In this document: piece by piece, positions 38,891 to 47,020 of the stretch
How the letters are laid out: every line of letters starts with the position of its first letter
Numbering within the stretch: the first letter of the stretch is position 1
Source: Vreelandella nanhaiensis
Lineage (GTDB): Bacteria > Pseudomonadota > Gammaproteobacteria > Pseudomonadales > Halomonadaceae
Direction of reading: 5' to 3'
Length of the DNA stretch: 64,000 nt
NCBI RefSeq assembly: GCF_003990185.1
Contig: NZ_RZHF01000005.1
Span: 186,001 to 250,000, forward strand
Notes under the pieces: model-generated
What the model saw: only the letters and a program-made list of their open reading frames with translations
What the model was told of the DNA's origin: nothing
The model's database searches: none
Position numbers and translations under genes: made by a program

Positions 38891-39259
38891 GTGGATCGCA
38901 TTTTGATCGAAGCGCTGAAGGTAGATACCGTGATTGGTGTCTACGATTGGGAGCGCACCATTCAACAGTCGTTAAGTCTGGATCTGACGCTGGCAACCGA
39001 TATCCGCCCGGCCGCCGCGACGGATGATCTAAGCCTGACCCTGGACTACGCGGCCATTTGCCAGCGAATCCAGCGTTTTGCCGATACGCATCAATTCGCC
39101 CTGGTGGAAACCTTTGCCGAACGCTTGGCGGAATGCTTGCGCTACGAATTCCCAATTTCCTGGCTACGCTTAAGAGTACGCAAGCCCGGCGCCGTGCCCC
39201 AGGCGGCTAGCGTAGGTCTTGAAATCACGCGTGGCGAGTTACCGACCGCCAAGGAGTAA
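38891..39259 (+). CDS. folB: Dihydroneopterin aldolase
   Basis: 122 residues starting at GTG (AAGGAAAAG upstream). Matches E. coli FolB end to end: IEALKVDTVIGVYDWERTIQQ, LDYAAICQRIQRF, FALVETFAERLAE and KPGAVPQAASVGLEI. It converts dihydroneopterin to hydroxymethyl-dihydropterin in folate synthesis. Followed after two bases by folK, the next enzyme. Confidence 0.95.
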   Translation: MDRILIEALKVDTVIGVYDWERTIQQSLSLDLTLATDIRPAAATDDLSLTLDYAAICQRIQRFADTHQFALVETFAERLAECLRYEFPISWLRLRVRKPGAVPQAASVGLEITRGELPTAKE

Positions 39260-39261
39260 CC

Positions 39262-39807
39262 ATGAGTCTGGTTACCGTCAGTTTAGGCAGTAATGTTGAA
39301 CCTGTACGCCATATTCGCCTGTGCCTGGATGCACTCTTTGATGCCTTTGGCCCTCTGCACATCTCCCGGGTGTTTGAAAGTGAGCCCGTCGGCTATAGCG
39401 ATGGCCGCAACTTCTACAACCTGGTGGTGGCTTTTGAAAGTGACCGCTCACCGGGCGAACTTCAGGCCTGGGCCAAGGCGCTTGAAGTCATTCATGGCCG
39501 CAAGCCCGATACGCCCAAGTACAGCCCCCGAGCGCTGGATATCGACCTGCTAACGGTCGGCAATCTTTGCGGCGTTGTGGATGACATCACCCTGCCCCGT
39601 GCTGAAATCATCGACAACGCCTTTGTCCTGCAACCGCTGGCCGAACTGCTTCCCGATGAACGGCACCCTGTCTGCAATACGTCCTACGCCACACTCTGGA
39701 ACAACTTCTCACTTGGCAGTCAGCGCCTTTGGCCGGTCGATTTCACCTGGGGTAACGCTTGGTTATCCCGAGCCGAGGTCATGCCCTACAAAGTAGTGGC
39801 AAGGTAG
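39262..39807 (+). CDS. folK: Hydroxymethyldihydropterin pyrophosphokinase
   Basis: 181 residues. HPPK motifs: VTVSLGSNVEP at the N-terminus, GRNFYNLVVAFES, the ATP/Mg site PRALDIDLL and PRAEIIDNAFVLQPLAEL. It activates the pterin for condensation with p-aminobenzoate. About 20 residues longer than E. coli FolK, with an unrecognised C-terminal tail rich in Trp and Phe. Translationally linked to folB. Confidence 0.93.
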   Translation: MSLVTVSLGSNVEPVRHIRLCLDALFDAFGPLHISRVFESEPVGYSDGRNFYNLVVAFESDRSPGELQAWAKALEVIHGRKPDTPKYSPRALDIDLLTVGNLCGVVDDITLPRAEIIDNAFVLQPLAELLPDERHPVCNTSYATLWNNFSLGSQRLWPVDFTWGNAWLSRAEVMPYKVVAR

Positions 39808-39809
39808 CC

Positions 39810-39829
39810 AGGCGCTTAACCAAGCGCCT
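39810..39829. terminator. Hairpin between converging folK and cca
   Basis: AGGCGCTT and AAGCGCCT form a perfect stem with a 4-base loop, overlapping the cca stop. The T-run is short (TTTA), so termination strength is doubtful. Confidence 0.45.
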
Positions 39830-40937
39830 TTACCACCGCAAGCCTGCGCTGCTCACGCAGCGCCTTCCCTAGCGCCGCGCCCTGAACCCCCTGCTTGATG
39901 AGCGATTGCGGGCTAACCGCGCGTGCGCTGTTCCAGGCCGCTTCCAAGGCAGCGACTTGCTCACCGGCCATCTTTGCTACCAATAGCAGTTGGGCATCTA
40001 CCTGAGCGGGCTTGCGCCAGCCATCCAGACGTTCCAGCCAGTGCAGCACCGCTGCTGCTTCCAAGGGTGTCTTCAACAATTGCAGGGTCAACGCCACATG
40101 GCGCGCCAGTTCAGAGACACCATTGGGTAGCCGCAAGCGTTTAGCCAACGCCTCGCGAGCAGTATCATCCAGTGCGCAAACCAGCAATGCATAGCGCCAG
40201 TGTGCAAGCCTCGCCTGATTGGCAGCGGGGGCATGCTCAAACGCCGCCAAGCCTTTGGATAACGCTTCACCAACAAGCTCCGGGAACCAAACGCTCAGCG
40301 CCTGACACTCAGCCAGGGTCGTGAAATACACCTCAGGACTTGGCTCGCCCAAGGCTTTCTCAGTTTCTACCCATACACGCTCGGCAGCCAAGTGCTCAAG
40401 CTCGCCGCTTTCACTTACCTTGGTCATCAAAGCCACAGTTTCAGGGGCAATGGAAAATCCCAAAGGCGCGTAGCGGGCTAGAAATCGTGCGGTGCGCAGC
40501 ACACGTAGCGGGTCTTCGCTGAAGGCCTGGGAAATATGTCGCAGCACGCGCTTTTCTATATCGCCCTGACCGTCAAAAGGATCAACCAGCTGGCCATCCG
40601 TCCCTTGGGCGATGGCATTGACGGTAAGATCGCGGCGCAGTAGATCCTCCTCCAGGGTAACATCCGGGCTTGCATGCACCTCAAACCCTGAATAACCGTG
40701 GCCCGACTTACGCTCGGTACGTGCCAGGGCGTACTCCTCAGAAGAGTCTGGATGCAAAAACACGGGAAAGTCACGCCCGACCGGCTTAAAGCCCCGCTTG
40801 CGCATGGCATCAGGTGTTGCTCCTACCACGACCCAATCGTTGTCATAGACCGGCCAGCCCAACAGCGCATCGCGAACGGCGCCCCCCACGCGGTATACAT
40901 TAAGCCCGGCAGTATGAGGATCTTCTCGTTTAACCAT
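39816..40937 (-). CDS. cca: CCA tRNA nucleotidyltransferase
   Basis: 373 residues. The class II nucleotidyltransferase head reads [26 protein letters not shown], with the two catalytic Asp, followed by [19 protein letters not shown] and DLTVNAIAQ. It adds or repairs the 3' CCA of tRNAs. It lacks the HD phosphohydrolase domain of the longer E. coli enzyme, ending instead in a helical tail. Its start overlaps the apaH stop by one base. Confidence 0.95.
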   Translation of the reverse strand: MVKREDPHTAGLNVYRVGGAVRDALLGWPVYDNDWVVVGATPDAMRKRGFKPVGRDFPVFLHPDSSEEYALARTERKSGHGYSGFEVHASPDVTLEEDLLRRDLTVNAIAQGTDGQLVDPFDGQGDIEKRVLRHISQAFSEDPLRVLRTARFLARYAPLGFSIAPETVALMTKVSESGELEHLAAERVWVETEKALGEPSPEVYFTTLAECQALSVWFPELVGEALSKGLAAFEHAPAANQARLAHWRYALLVCALDDTAREALAKRLRLPNGVSELARHVALTLQLLKTPLEAAAVLHWLERLDGWRKPAQVDAQLLLVAKMAGEQVAALEAAWNSARAVSPQSLIKQGVQGAALGKALREQRRLAVVKALG

Positions 40938-41755
40938 TAACGCTTCTCCCGCTGCTGGCTGGGCACGCTGATCCGCTCATGAGTATCCAGGTTAAGCGCG
41001 GTTAATGCGCCACCCCATACGCAGCCGGTATCCAGCGCCTCGGCATGCACTCTAGAGCCAGGTGTCCGGCCTTCAAGTGCCGCCCAATGGCCAAATAGCA
41101 GTCTTGGGTTATCCTCGCGGGCGTATTGAAACCAGGGAGCAAATCCTTCTGGCGCGCTTTCAAGCCCCTCTTTAGCATCGAACTCCAAGCGCCCCTGGGC
41201 ATCAATAAAGCGCATCCGTGCCATGGCATTCACGATAAACCGCAGTCGATCCATTCCCTCAAGCTCCTCGCACCAGCGGTCAGGCTGATTACCAAACAGC
41301 TCCGTCAAAAAACGCCCTGACTGCTCACTGGCCAATGCTTGCTCGACTTCGCGGCTATAGGCAACAGCCTGGTCGACGCTCCATTGGGGTAACAGCCCGG
41401 CATGAGTCATCAAAGTATTACCTTGCTGCACGGCAAGCGGCTGACCCTGCAGCCAGTCCAGAAGCCGCTCACCGTCAGGCGCGGTTAGAATCCCGTTTAA
41501 CGTATCGTGACGTTTCTGCCTGCCGCCTCCGCGCGCCACCACCAGCAGGTGAAAATCGTGATTGCCCAACACGCAGCGCACCGCGCTGCCTAACGCTTCT
41601 GCTTCGCGCAGGCACTCAAGCGAGCCAGGACCGCGATTGATTACATCGCCCACCAGCCACAGCGTGTCGTTTGTGGAGTTAAAATGCAGCGCTTCAAGCA
41701 GTGCCATAAACTCAGCGTAACAGCCATGCAGGTCGCCAATCGCGTAGGTACTCAT
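40937..41755 (-). CDS. apaH: Diadenosine tetraphosphatase
   Basis: 272 residues from [16 protein letters not shown], the family start; the frame extends upstream without support. Metallophosphatase motifs are [25 protein letters not shown] and the late His residues. It splits Ap4A to two ADP and also removes Np4 caps from RNA. Here it is separated from its usual partner apaG by a plus-strand Tat/GMC cassette and is coupled to cca downstream. Confidence 0.95.
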   Translation of the reverse strand: MSTYAIGDLHGCYAEFMALLEALHFNSTNDTLWLVGDVINRGPGSLECLREAEALGSAVRCVLGNHDFHLLVVARGGGRQKRHDTLNGILTAPDGERLLDWLQGQPLAVQQGNTLMTHAGLLPQWSVDQAVAYSREVEQALASEQSGRFLTELFGNQPDRWCEELEGMDRLRFIVNAMARMRFIDAQGRLEFDAKEGLESAPEGFAPWFQYAREDNPRLLFGHWAALEGRTPGSRVHAEALDTGCVWGGALTALNLDTHERISVPSQQREKR

Positions 41756-41968
41756 GCGCAAAGCCTTATATTGAAATAAACGATACTGACAATAAAAAAT
41801 CGTACGTCGTGCCATGCCATGCAGTCCCCACTGGATTGCGCTGGTGGGATAGGCAAACATGGACCAAGATAAATAAGCCTAATGAATCTAAGCGCTTTTG
41901 CCTTAGATAAGATTAATAATAATCAGCGAAGTAAAACATTCGCGACGATCAAGGACAATACAACCATT

Positions 41969-42160
41969 ATGACGTCTACCTACACGCGGCGCAGGCTTTT
42001 AAAAACCGCTTCCTTTGTAGGCATGGGCATGGCGTTAGTGCCGCTTACTACCCTATTGCCCGCCGCCAATGCAACAAACCACCAAGTCTCCTCAACCCAG
42101 ACTGAAAAGCCTGCCAATGTGATGGTAGATGGCTGGCTTCTACGTGTGAGTGACCGCTGA
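41969..42160 (+). CDS. Tat-signal microprotein, probable small subunit of the GMC oxidoreductase
   Basis: 63 residues from the ATG giving a clean Tat signal: TRRRLLKTASF followed by a hydrophobic stretch and an A-N-A cleavage site. Only about 29 residues remain after cleavage, ending GWLLRVSDR. Its TGA overlaps the ATG of the GMC gene by one base. Small Tat subunits carry cofactor-loaded GMC subunits across the membrane in fructose, sorbitol and gluconate dehydrogenases; this would be an unusually short one. A frameshifted N-terminus of one fused protein is the main alternative. Confidence 0.72.
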   Translation: MTSTYTRRRLLKTASFVGMGMALVPLTTLLPAANATNHQVSSTQTEKPANVMVDGWLLRVSDR

Positions 42161-43599
42161 TGTACGTGCCTTTCGAGACGCTCGGCGAGCTGGGCGATAC
42201 GGTTGATGTGTGCGTGATTGGCAGCGGTGCGGCGGGCGTTTCCATCGCAGTGACGCTTTCCCGCCAGGGTCACCGCGTACTCATGTGTGAAGGGGGCGAT
42301 GAAATTTTCAGCGAGCGCTCTCAGGATAACTATCGCGGTGAGATAGAAGGCGATACGTACATTCCTCTGGAAACCAGCCGGCTTCGTCACCTAGGCGGCT
42401 CTACCAATCACTGGGGCGGCGTTTGCCGCTCGCTTGATACTTACGACTTTACCGCCAAGTCCGCCGCCCCCGAGACCGCCTGGCCAATCAGCCATGACGA
42501 TTTATCGCCTTACTTTACGGCCGCCGCTGAACTGCTCAGCCTAGACCCAATTCCGGCCGACGAACCCATCGAAGGGGCAGAGATTCAGCGTATCCATTTC
42601 TCTCTTGGGACGCCGGTTCGCGTCCAGCATAAGTACGCTGAAATGATCAGCGAGTCCGAGCATCTGCTGTGCTGCCTCACTGCCAACCTGCTTGGCCTTG
42701 AAACCGAAAACGGTCATATCACCCGTGCCACGTTTGGCAATTATGCCGGCAAGCAACACCAAGTGCGCGCCCGTTACTTTGTACTGGCCTGCGGTGGTAT
42801 CGATAATTCTCGTCTGCTGCTCTGGTGTAACCAGCAGACGGGCGGAAAGCTGATTCCCCAGGCGGATACGCTGGGGCGCTACTGGATGGATCACCCTCAC
42901 GCGACGGTAGGCCAGGCTCTGATTTTCACCCCCGAAGCGCTAGGCCTGGACGAGACGTATAACGTATTTCTTTCGCCTAGCGAGCATGCCCTTGAAAGCC
43001 GGCAGATGCTCAACTGTGGCTTGCGATTACACCGCATGAACGCCGAGGCCGCCCAGGCACTGATAGAGGAATTAAGCACGCAGGCCCCCACGCTTGGCGA
43101 GCAGATCAGGACCTGGCAGGCCGATGGCCGAGTCATTCACGGCGCCATGTTAAGGGCCGCGTGGGAGCAGGAGCCTCGTTTTGAAAACCGAGTGGAACTC
43201 TCTGAAGAGCTGGATTCGCTGGGTGTTCCGCGCAGCAGGTTGGTATGGACACAGTCAGCGCTTGATCGCCATACTATTCGCGAGAGTTTACTGCTGCTAG
43301 GCGAATACCTGCTTGAAGAGAACATTGGACGTGTACAGCTAGCGGATTGGCTGGCGGCTCTACCCGTCACACTACCCACCGACGGCGAACTTGCCGGTCG
43401 GCACCATATGGGTGGAACGCGCATGAGCCACCGCCCCGAAGAAGGTATCGTCAATACCGACTGCCGACTCTTTGCCCAGGATAATATGTACGTGGCGGGT
43501 TCAAGCGTCTTTGCCAGCGCCGGGCATGCCAACCCTACCCTGACGATCGTTCAGCTGGCGCTTCGCCTGTGCGATCACCTGGAACAGCGTTTAGCCTAG
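42160..43599 (+). CDS. GMC-family FAD-dependent oxidoreductase
   Basis: 479 residues with no signal of its own. FAD site VCVIGSGAAGVSIAVTLSRQ, the flavin-contact motif LGGSTNHWGG, YFVLACGGIDNSRLLL, then the C-terminal GMC domain with GRHHMGGTRMS and the catalytic His and Asn in SAGHANPTLTIVQLALRL. It resembles the large subunits of periplasmic sugar and polyol dehydrogenases. Substrate unknown. It probably reaches the periplasm with the Tat microprotein encoded just upstream; no cytochrome c subunit gene is present. Confidence 0.88.
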   Translation: MYVPFETLGELGDTVDVCVIGSGAAGVSIAVTLSRQGHRVLMCEGGDEIFSERSQDNYRGEIEGDTYIPLETSRLRHLGGSTNHWGGVCRSLDTYDFTAKSAAPETAWPISHDDLSPYFTAAAELLSLDPIPADEPIEGAEIQRIHFSLGTPVRVQHKYAEMISESEHLLCCLTANLLGLETENGHITRATFGNYAGKQHQVRARYFVLACGGIDNSRLLLWCNQQTGGKLIPQADTLGRYWMDHPHATVGQALIFTPEALGLDETYNVFLSPSEHALESRQMLNCGLRLHRMNAEAAQALIEELSTQAPTLGEQIRTWQADGRVIHGAMLRAAWEQEPRFENRVELSEELDSLGVPRSRLVWTQSALDRHTIRESLLLLGEYLLEENIGRVQLADWLAALPVTLPTDGELAGRHHMGGTRMSHRPEEGIVNTDCRLFAQDNMYVAGSSVFASAGHANPTLTIVQLALRLCDHLEQRLA

Positions 43600-43618
43600 T
43601 CGTTTGATAAAGCCGTGC

Positions 43619-43996
43619 TCAATGCAACTGGCACGGCACGGCTAATCGAAAAGGCGTCACCGGCACTTCAAATGCACGCTGGCTATAGGTGTTCAGCAGC
43701 GTATAGGCGCCTTCCATCACCCCCACGGGCGTTTGCAGAATAGCGCGACTGGTATAACGAAAGCGCTGGCCGGGGCCGATCAGCGGCTGTTGGCCAACGA
43801 CCCCTTTACCACGTACTTCCTGGCTATCACCGCTGCCCTGAGTGATTTTCCAGTAGCGAGCCATTAGCTGAACGCTATGCGGGCTCTGGTTATGCACCGT
43901 TATGGTGTAGCTAAAGACATAGCGCGACTCCGCATCGCTAGACTCTGACGCTCGGTATTCAGGCGACACGCTGACTTCAATGGCTAAACCACTCAC
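43619..43996 (-). CDS. apaG: ApaG (DUF525) protein
   Basis: 125 residues, GTG start in a GTGA overlap with the rsmA stop. The ApaG beta-sandwich is recognised from IEVSVSPEYRASESSDAESRYVFSYT split over residues 5-30, HNQSPHSVQLMARYWKIT, GVVGQQPLIGPGQRFRYTS and TPVGVMEGAYTLL. Role unsettled, linked to Ap4A metabolism and stress by its constant company with apaH, which here lies beyond the GMC cassette. Confidence 0.95.
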   Translation of the reverse strand: MSGLAIEVSVSPEYRASESSDAESRYVFSYTITVHNQSPHSVQLMARYWKITQGSGDSQEVRGKGVVGQQPLIGPGQRFRYTSRAILQTPVGVMEGAYTLLNTYSQRAFEVPVTPFRLAVPCQLH

Positions 43997-44823
43997 CCTT
44001 TGTCACTCCCTTCGGCGCCTGCCGCATCATCCACCGCAACCTGGTTGGCAATGGCCACATACTCTGCAACCGTCAACGTTTGCGGACGGCGAGTCGGGTC
44101 GATCCCCAAGGTCTCAAGCGTCTCAGGACTAACGCGACCTTTAAAGTTATTGCGCAGGGTTTTGCGCCGCTGACCAAAGGCCAGTTTCACCAGCTCAAAC
44201 AGAAGCACCGGATCGTCTGCAACATGGGGCAAGGTGGTGTGGGGGGTCAGGCGCACAATGGCAGAATCCACTTTGGGACGCGGCACAAACGCCTCAGGCG
44301 GCACGATAAATAGCTGGTCAACCTGGCAGTAGTACTGGGCCATCACCGATAACCGCCCCCAATCAGTGCCACCTGGTTGAGCCGCCAGTCGCTCCACTAC
44401 CTCTTTTTGCAGCATGAAATGCATATCAGCAACGGCGTTACCCGCGGTCAGCAGATGCACAATCAACGGCGTTGAAATGTTATAGGGCAGGTTGCCCACC
44501 ACGCGCAGCGCCGGGCCATCACCTTTCAGGGCCGCGAAATCAAACTTAAGCGCGTCCCCTTCATGAATAACGAATTCAGGGTAGTTGAAAAACTGCACCC
44601 GCAAGCCAGGAATCAGGTCGCGGTCCAGCTCAATCACCTCCAGCGCTCCGGCCGCCTCCAGCAAGGGCCCGGTTAATGCCCCCTGGCCTGGTCCGATTTC
44701 AACGAGACGATCCCCTTCCCGCGGCCCAATGGAACGGACAATACGCGAGATAATTCCCAAATCGCGGAGAAAGTTTTGACCGAAGCGTTTGCGAGCACGG
44801 TGCTGCTGGGGCACTTGAGACAT
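43993..44823 (-). CDS. rsmA: 16S rRNA (A1518/A1519) dimethyltransferase
   Basis: 276 residues. RKRFGQNFLRD opening, SAM-binding VEIGPGQGALTGPLL, and the catalytic NLPYNIS motif that receives the target adenine. It dimethylates two adenosines in helix 45 late in 30S assembly; loss gives kasugamycin resistance. Coupled to apaG by a GTGA overlap. Confidence 0.97.
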   Translation of the reverse strand: MSQVPQQHRARKRFGQNFLRDLGIISRIVRSIGPREGDRLVEIGPGQGALTGPLLEAAGALEVIELDRDLIPGLRVQFFNYPEFVIHEGDALKFDFAALKGDGPALRVVGNLPYNISTPLIVHLLTAGNAVADMHFMLQKEVVERLAAQPGGTDWGRLSVMAQYYCQVDQLFIVPPEAFVPRPKVDSAIVRLTPHTTLPHVADDPVLLFELVKLAFGQRRKTLRNNFKGRVSPETLETLGIDPTRRPQTLTVAEYVAIANQVAVDDAAGAEGSDKG

Positions 44824-44907
44824 CTAACAGGGTTCCTTGGAGGTTTTTTCAATCTTGGAGCATGTAAGGCGAGTGGAGCGAACATTATAGGACTAGGTAT
44901 ACAAAAC

Positions 44908-45960
44908 CTAGCAGGCGGCACTGGCCCGCTGATTGGCAAGACGGCGAGCCAGAGACAGGGCAACGTTTAGGCTGCCGGGATCCGCCACGCCCTTGCCCGC
45001 CAGATCAATCGCGGTGCCATGATCTACCGAGGTACGCACAAGCGGCAAGCCCAGCGTGATATTAGCCGCCTGGCCAAAACCTGCATACTTGAGCACCGCA
45101 AGCCCCTGATCATGATACATCGCCAGCACCGCATCCACACCCGCCAAGTGGCGCGGCGTAAAAAGCGTATCGGCGGGCAACGGCCCCTGGATATCTATTC
45201 CTTCGGCGCGCAGCGCATCAAGAGCTGGCGCAATGACCTCAAGCTCTTCGCGGCCAAGATGGCCATCTTCACCGGCATGGGGGTTTAAACCACATACCGC
45301 AATACGGGGTGAGGCAATACTAAACTGACGCGTCAGGTCGGCGGCCAATAGACGACTAATATGCGTTACCCGTTCAAAGGTAATGGCATCGGCGACCTGG
45401 CGTAGCGGCAGATGCGTGGTCACCAGCGCAACACGTAGATCACCACTTCCCTGCCAATGGGGCGCACGGGTATGAAGCGCAGCATCCGTTACCAGCATCA
45501 TTACCACATCATTTACGCCGCAGGCGTCGCGCAGCCACTCGGTATGTCCGGTAAAATCGGGATAGCCGCCTTCAATAATCACGCCCTTATGCAGCGGCGC
45601 CGTCACGATGGCGGCTGCCTGCCCGGCCTGGCAGGCATTAACCGCAAGCTTAAGCGTTGCCAGCACATAGCCTGCGTTGGCCGGGTTAAGCACGCCGGGC
45701 ACGGCAGGCTCCTTGAGCGCGACCGGCCATACCGGAAGCTCGCCCGCCACTGCCTTGACCTCTTGACCCGGCAGGGTTTCCAGCAGTGTTACTGCAAGGC
45801 CGAGTGCTTCGGCCCGCTGGCGCAGCATATCAACATCGCCAATCGCCACCGCCTGCTCAGGTAGCTGCCCTTGGGCCGCCAGCATCAACACCAGTTCTGG
45901 ACCGATACCGGCGGGTTCGCCAGTGGTTATCAGCAGTGGTAGGTCGGCACTTGATGTCAT
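44908..45960 (-). CDS. pdxA: 4-hydroxythreonine-4-phosphate dehydrogenase
   Basis: 350 residues from MTSSADLPLLITTGEPAGIGPE; the start overlaps the surA stop by one base and the frame upstream of it is unsupported. Metal and substrate histidines lie in DFTGHTEWLRD, NPHAGEDGHLG and MYHDQGLAVLKY. It oxidises 4-phosphohydroxy-threonine in pyridoxal phosphate synthesis. The C-terminus is somewhat longer than usual. Confidence 0.96.
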   Translation of the reverse strand: MTSSADLPLLITTGEPAGIGPELVLMLAAQGQLPEQAVAIGDVDMLRQRAEALGLAVTLLETLPGQEVKAVAGELPVWPVALKEPAVPGVLNPANAGYVLATLKLAVNACQAGQAAAIVTAPLHKGVIIEGGYPDFTGHTEWLRDACGVNDVVMMLVTDAALHTRAPHWQGSGDLRVALVTTHLPLRQVADAITFERVTHISRLLAADLTRQFSIASPRIAVCGLNPHAGEDGHLGREELEVIAPALDALRAEGIDIQGPLPADTLFTPRHLAGVDAVLAMYHDQGLAVLKYAGFGQAANITLGLPLVRTSVDHGTAIDLAGKGVADPGSLNVALSLARRLANQRASAAC

Positions 45961-46985
45961 TAGAGGCGGATATCCACAAAGGCTTCCGAACGAATTTCCT
46001 GCTGCCAAGTTTGCAGCTCTTCATTGGCGCGGCGTTGGAAGATAGCCTGACGTATCTGCTCACGACGGCTCTCTTCGGTCACGTTCTGACGTCGGCGCTC
46101 TTCCACTTCGATTACGTGATAGCCAAACTGCGAGCGCACCGGCTCAGAGATCTGATTGACGCTCAGTGACTGCATGGCTTCTTCAAAGGCTGGCACGGTC
46201 TGCCCGGGGCGCACCCAACCAAGCTCGCCGCCGTTAAGGGCGCTGCCACGGTCATCGCTGAACTCACGCGCCACGGAGGCAAAGTCAGCGCCTTGCTGCA
46301 AACGCTGGCGCGCCTGTTGGGCACGCGCCCGGGCCTGGTCTTCGCTGCGCGTGGGGTTGAGCTCTACCAGAATATGACGGGCGCGAATCTCTTCAACAAA
46401 TGATTGGTCGCCATTCTGGCTCCCCTGCTGGTCCAGAACGCGCTGAACGTCACGGTCGCTTACTGAAACGCGTTGGCTTACCTGGCGTTGCTGTACCTGG
46501 CGCATCAGCATTTCACGACGAATATCTTCGCGCACATCAGCAAGCGTCATGCCGTCACTTTCCACCGCATCCGCGAACTGTTCCAGAGTCATGTTGTTGG
46601 ATTCAGCGATGGTACGCAGCTGGCGGTTAAGCTCGGTATCATCAATGGTTAGGTTGGCGCGACGCGCCAGCTGCAGCTGGACCTCGTCCATTACCATGCG
46701 CTCAAGCACCTGGGCCTCAAGCGTTGCACGCGGCGGCAGCGAGCCACCCTGCGCTTGAGCCTGCTGCTCTATCTGCGCCATGCGGTCATTAAGTTCGCTG
46801 CGCATGATGACGTTGTCGTTGACCACGGCCACAACGCTATCGATGGGCTGACGCTGGGTAGACGCATAGTCTTGCGCTTGGGATACCAGCGGAGTCACAA
46901 AAGCGCCCGCACCAATGCAAAGGGCCATTACACCCGTGGCCGACACTTTTCTTGCCTGGGCTAGCAGCGTATTTCTGGTCTTCAT
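45960..46985 (-). CDS. surA: Periplasmic chaperone SurA with a single parvulin domain
   Basis: 341 residues with a signal peptide ending near SQAQ. The N-terminal chaperone domain starts VAVVNDNVIMRSELNDRMAQ; one parvulin domain follows (RARHILVELNPTRSEDQARA to FGYHVIEVEERR) and then a C-terminal helix. E. coli SurA has two parvulin domains in 428 residues; the one kept here aligns with the second. SurA delivers unfolded outer-membrane proteins, including the LptD encoded immediately upstream, to the BAM complex. Confidence 0.95.
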   Translation of the reverse strand: MKTRNTLLAQARKVSATGVMALCIGAGAFVTPLVSQAQDYASTQRQPIDSVVAVVNDNVIMRSELNDRMAQIEQQAQAQGGSLPPRATLEAQVLERMVMDEVQLQLARRANLTIDDTELNRQLRTIAESNNMTLEQFADAVESDGMTLADVREDIRREMLMRQVQQRQVSQRVSVSDRDVQRVLDQQGSQNGDQSFVEEIRARHILVELNPTRSEDQARARAQQARQRLQQGADFASVAREFSDDRGSALNGGELGWVRPGQTVPAFEEAMQSLSVNQISEPVRSQFGYHVIEVEERRRQNVTEESRREQIRQAIFQRRANEELQTWQQEIRSEAFVDIRL

Positions 46986-47020
46986 AAAAGGTCTCTTTCA
47001 GTCGCCATTCAACAACGTCA

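Noticed and set aside
43612..43637. GCCGTGC/GCACGGC inverted repeat at the convergent GMC-apaG ends
   Set aside because: No T-run on either strand and partly inside apaG coding sequence, so not called as a terminator.
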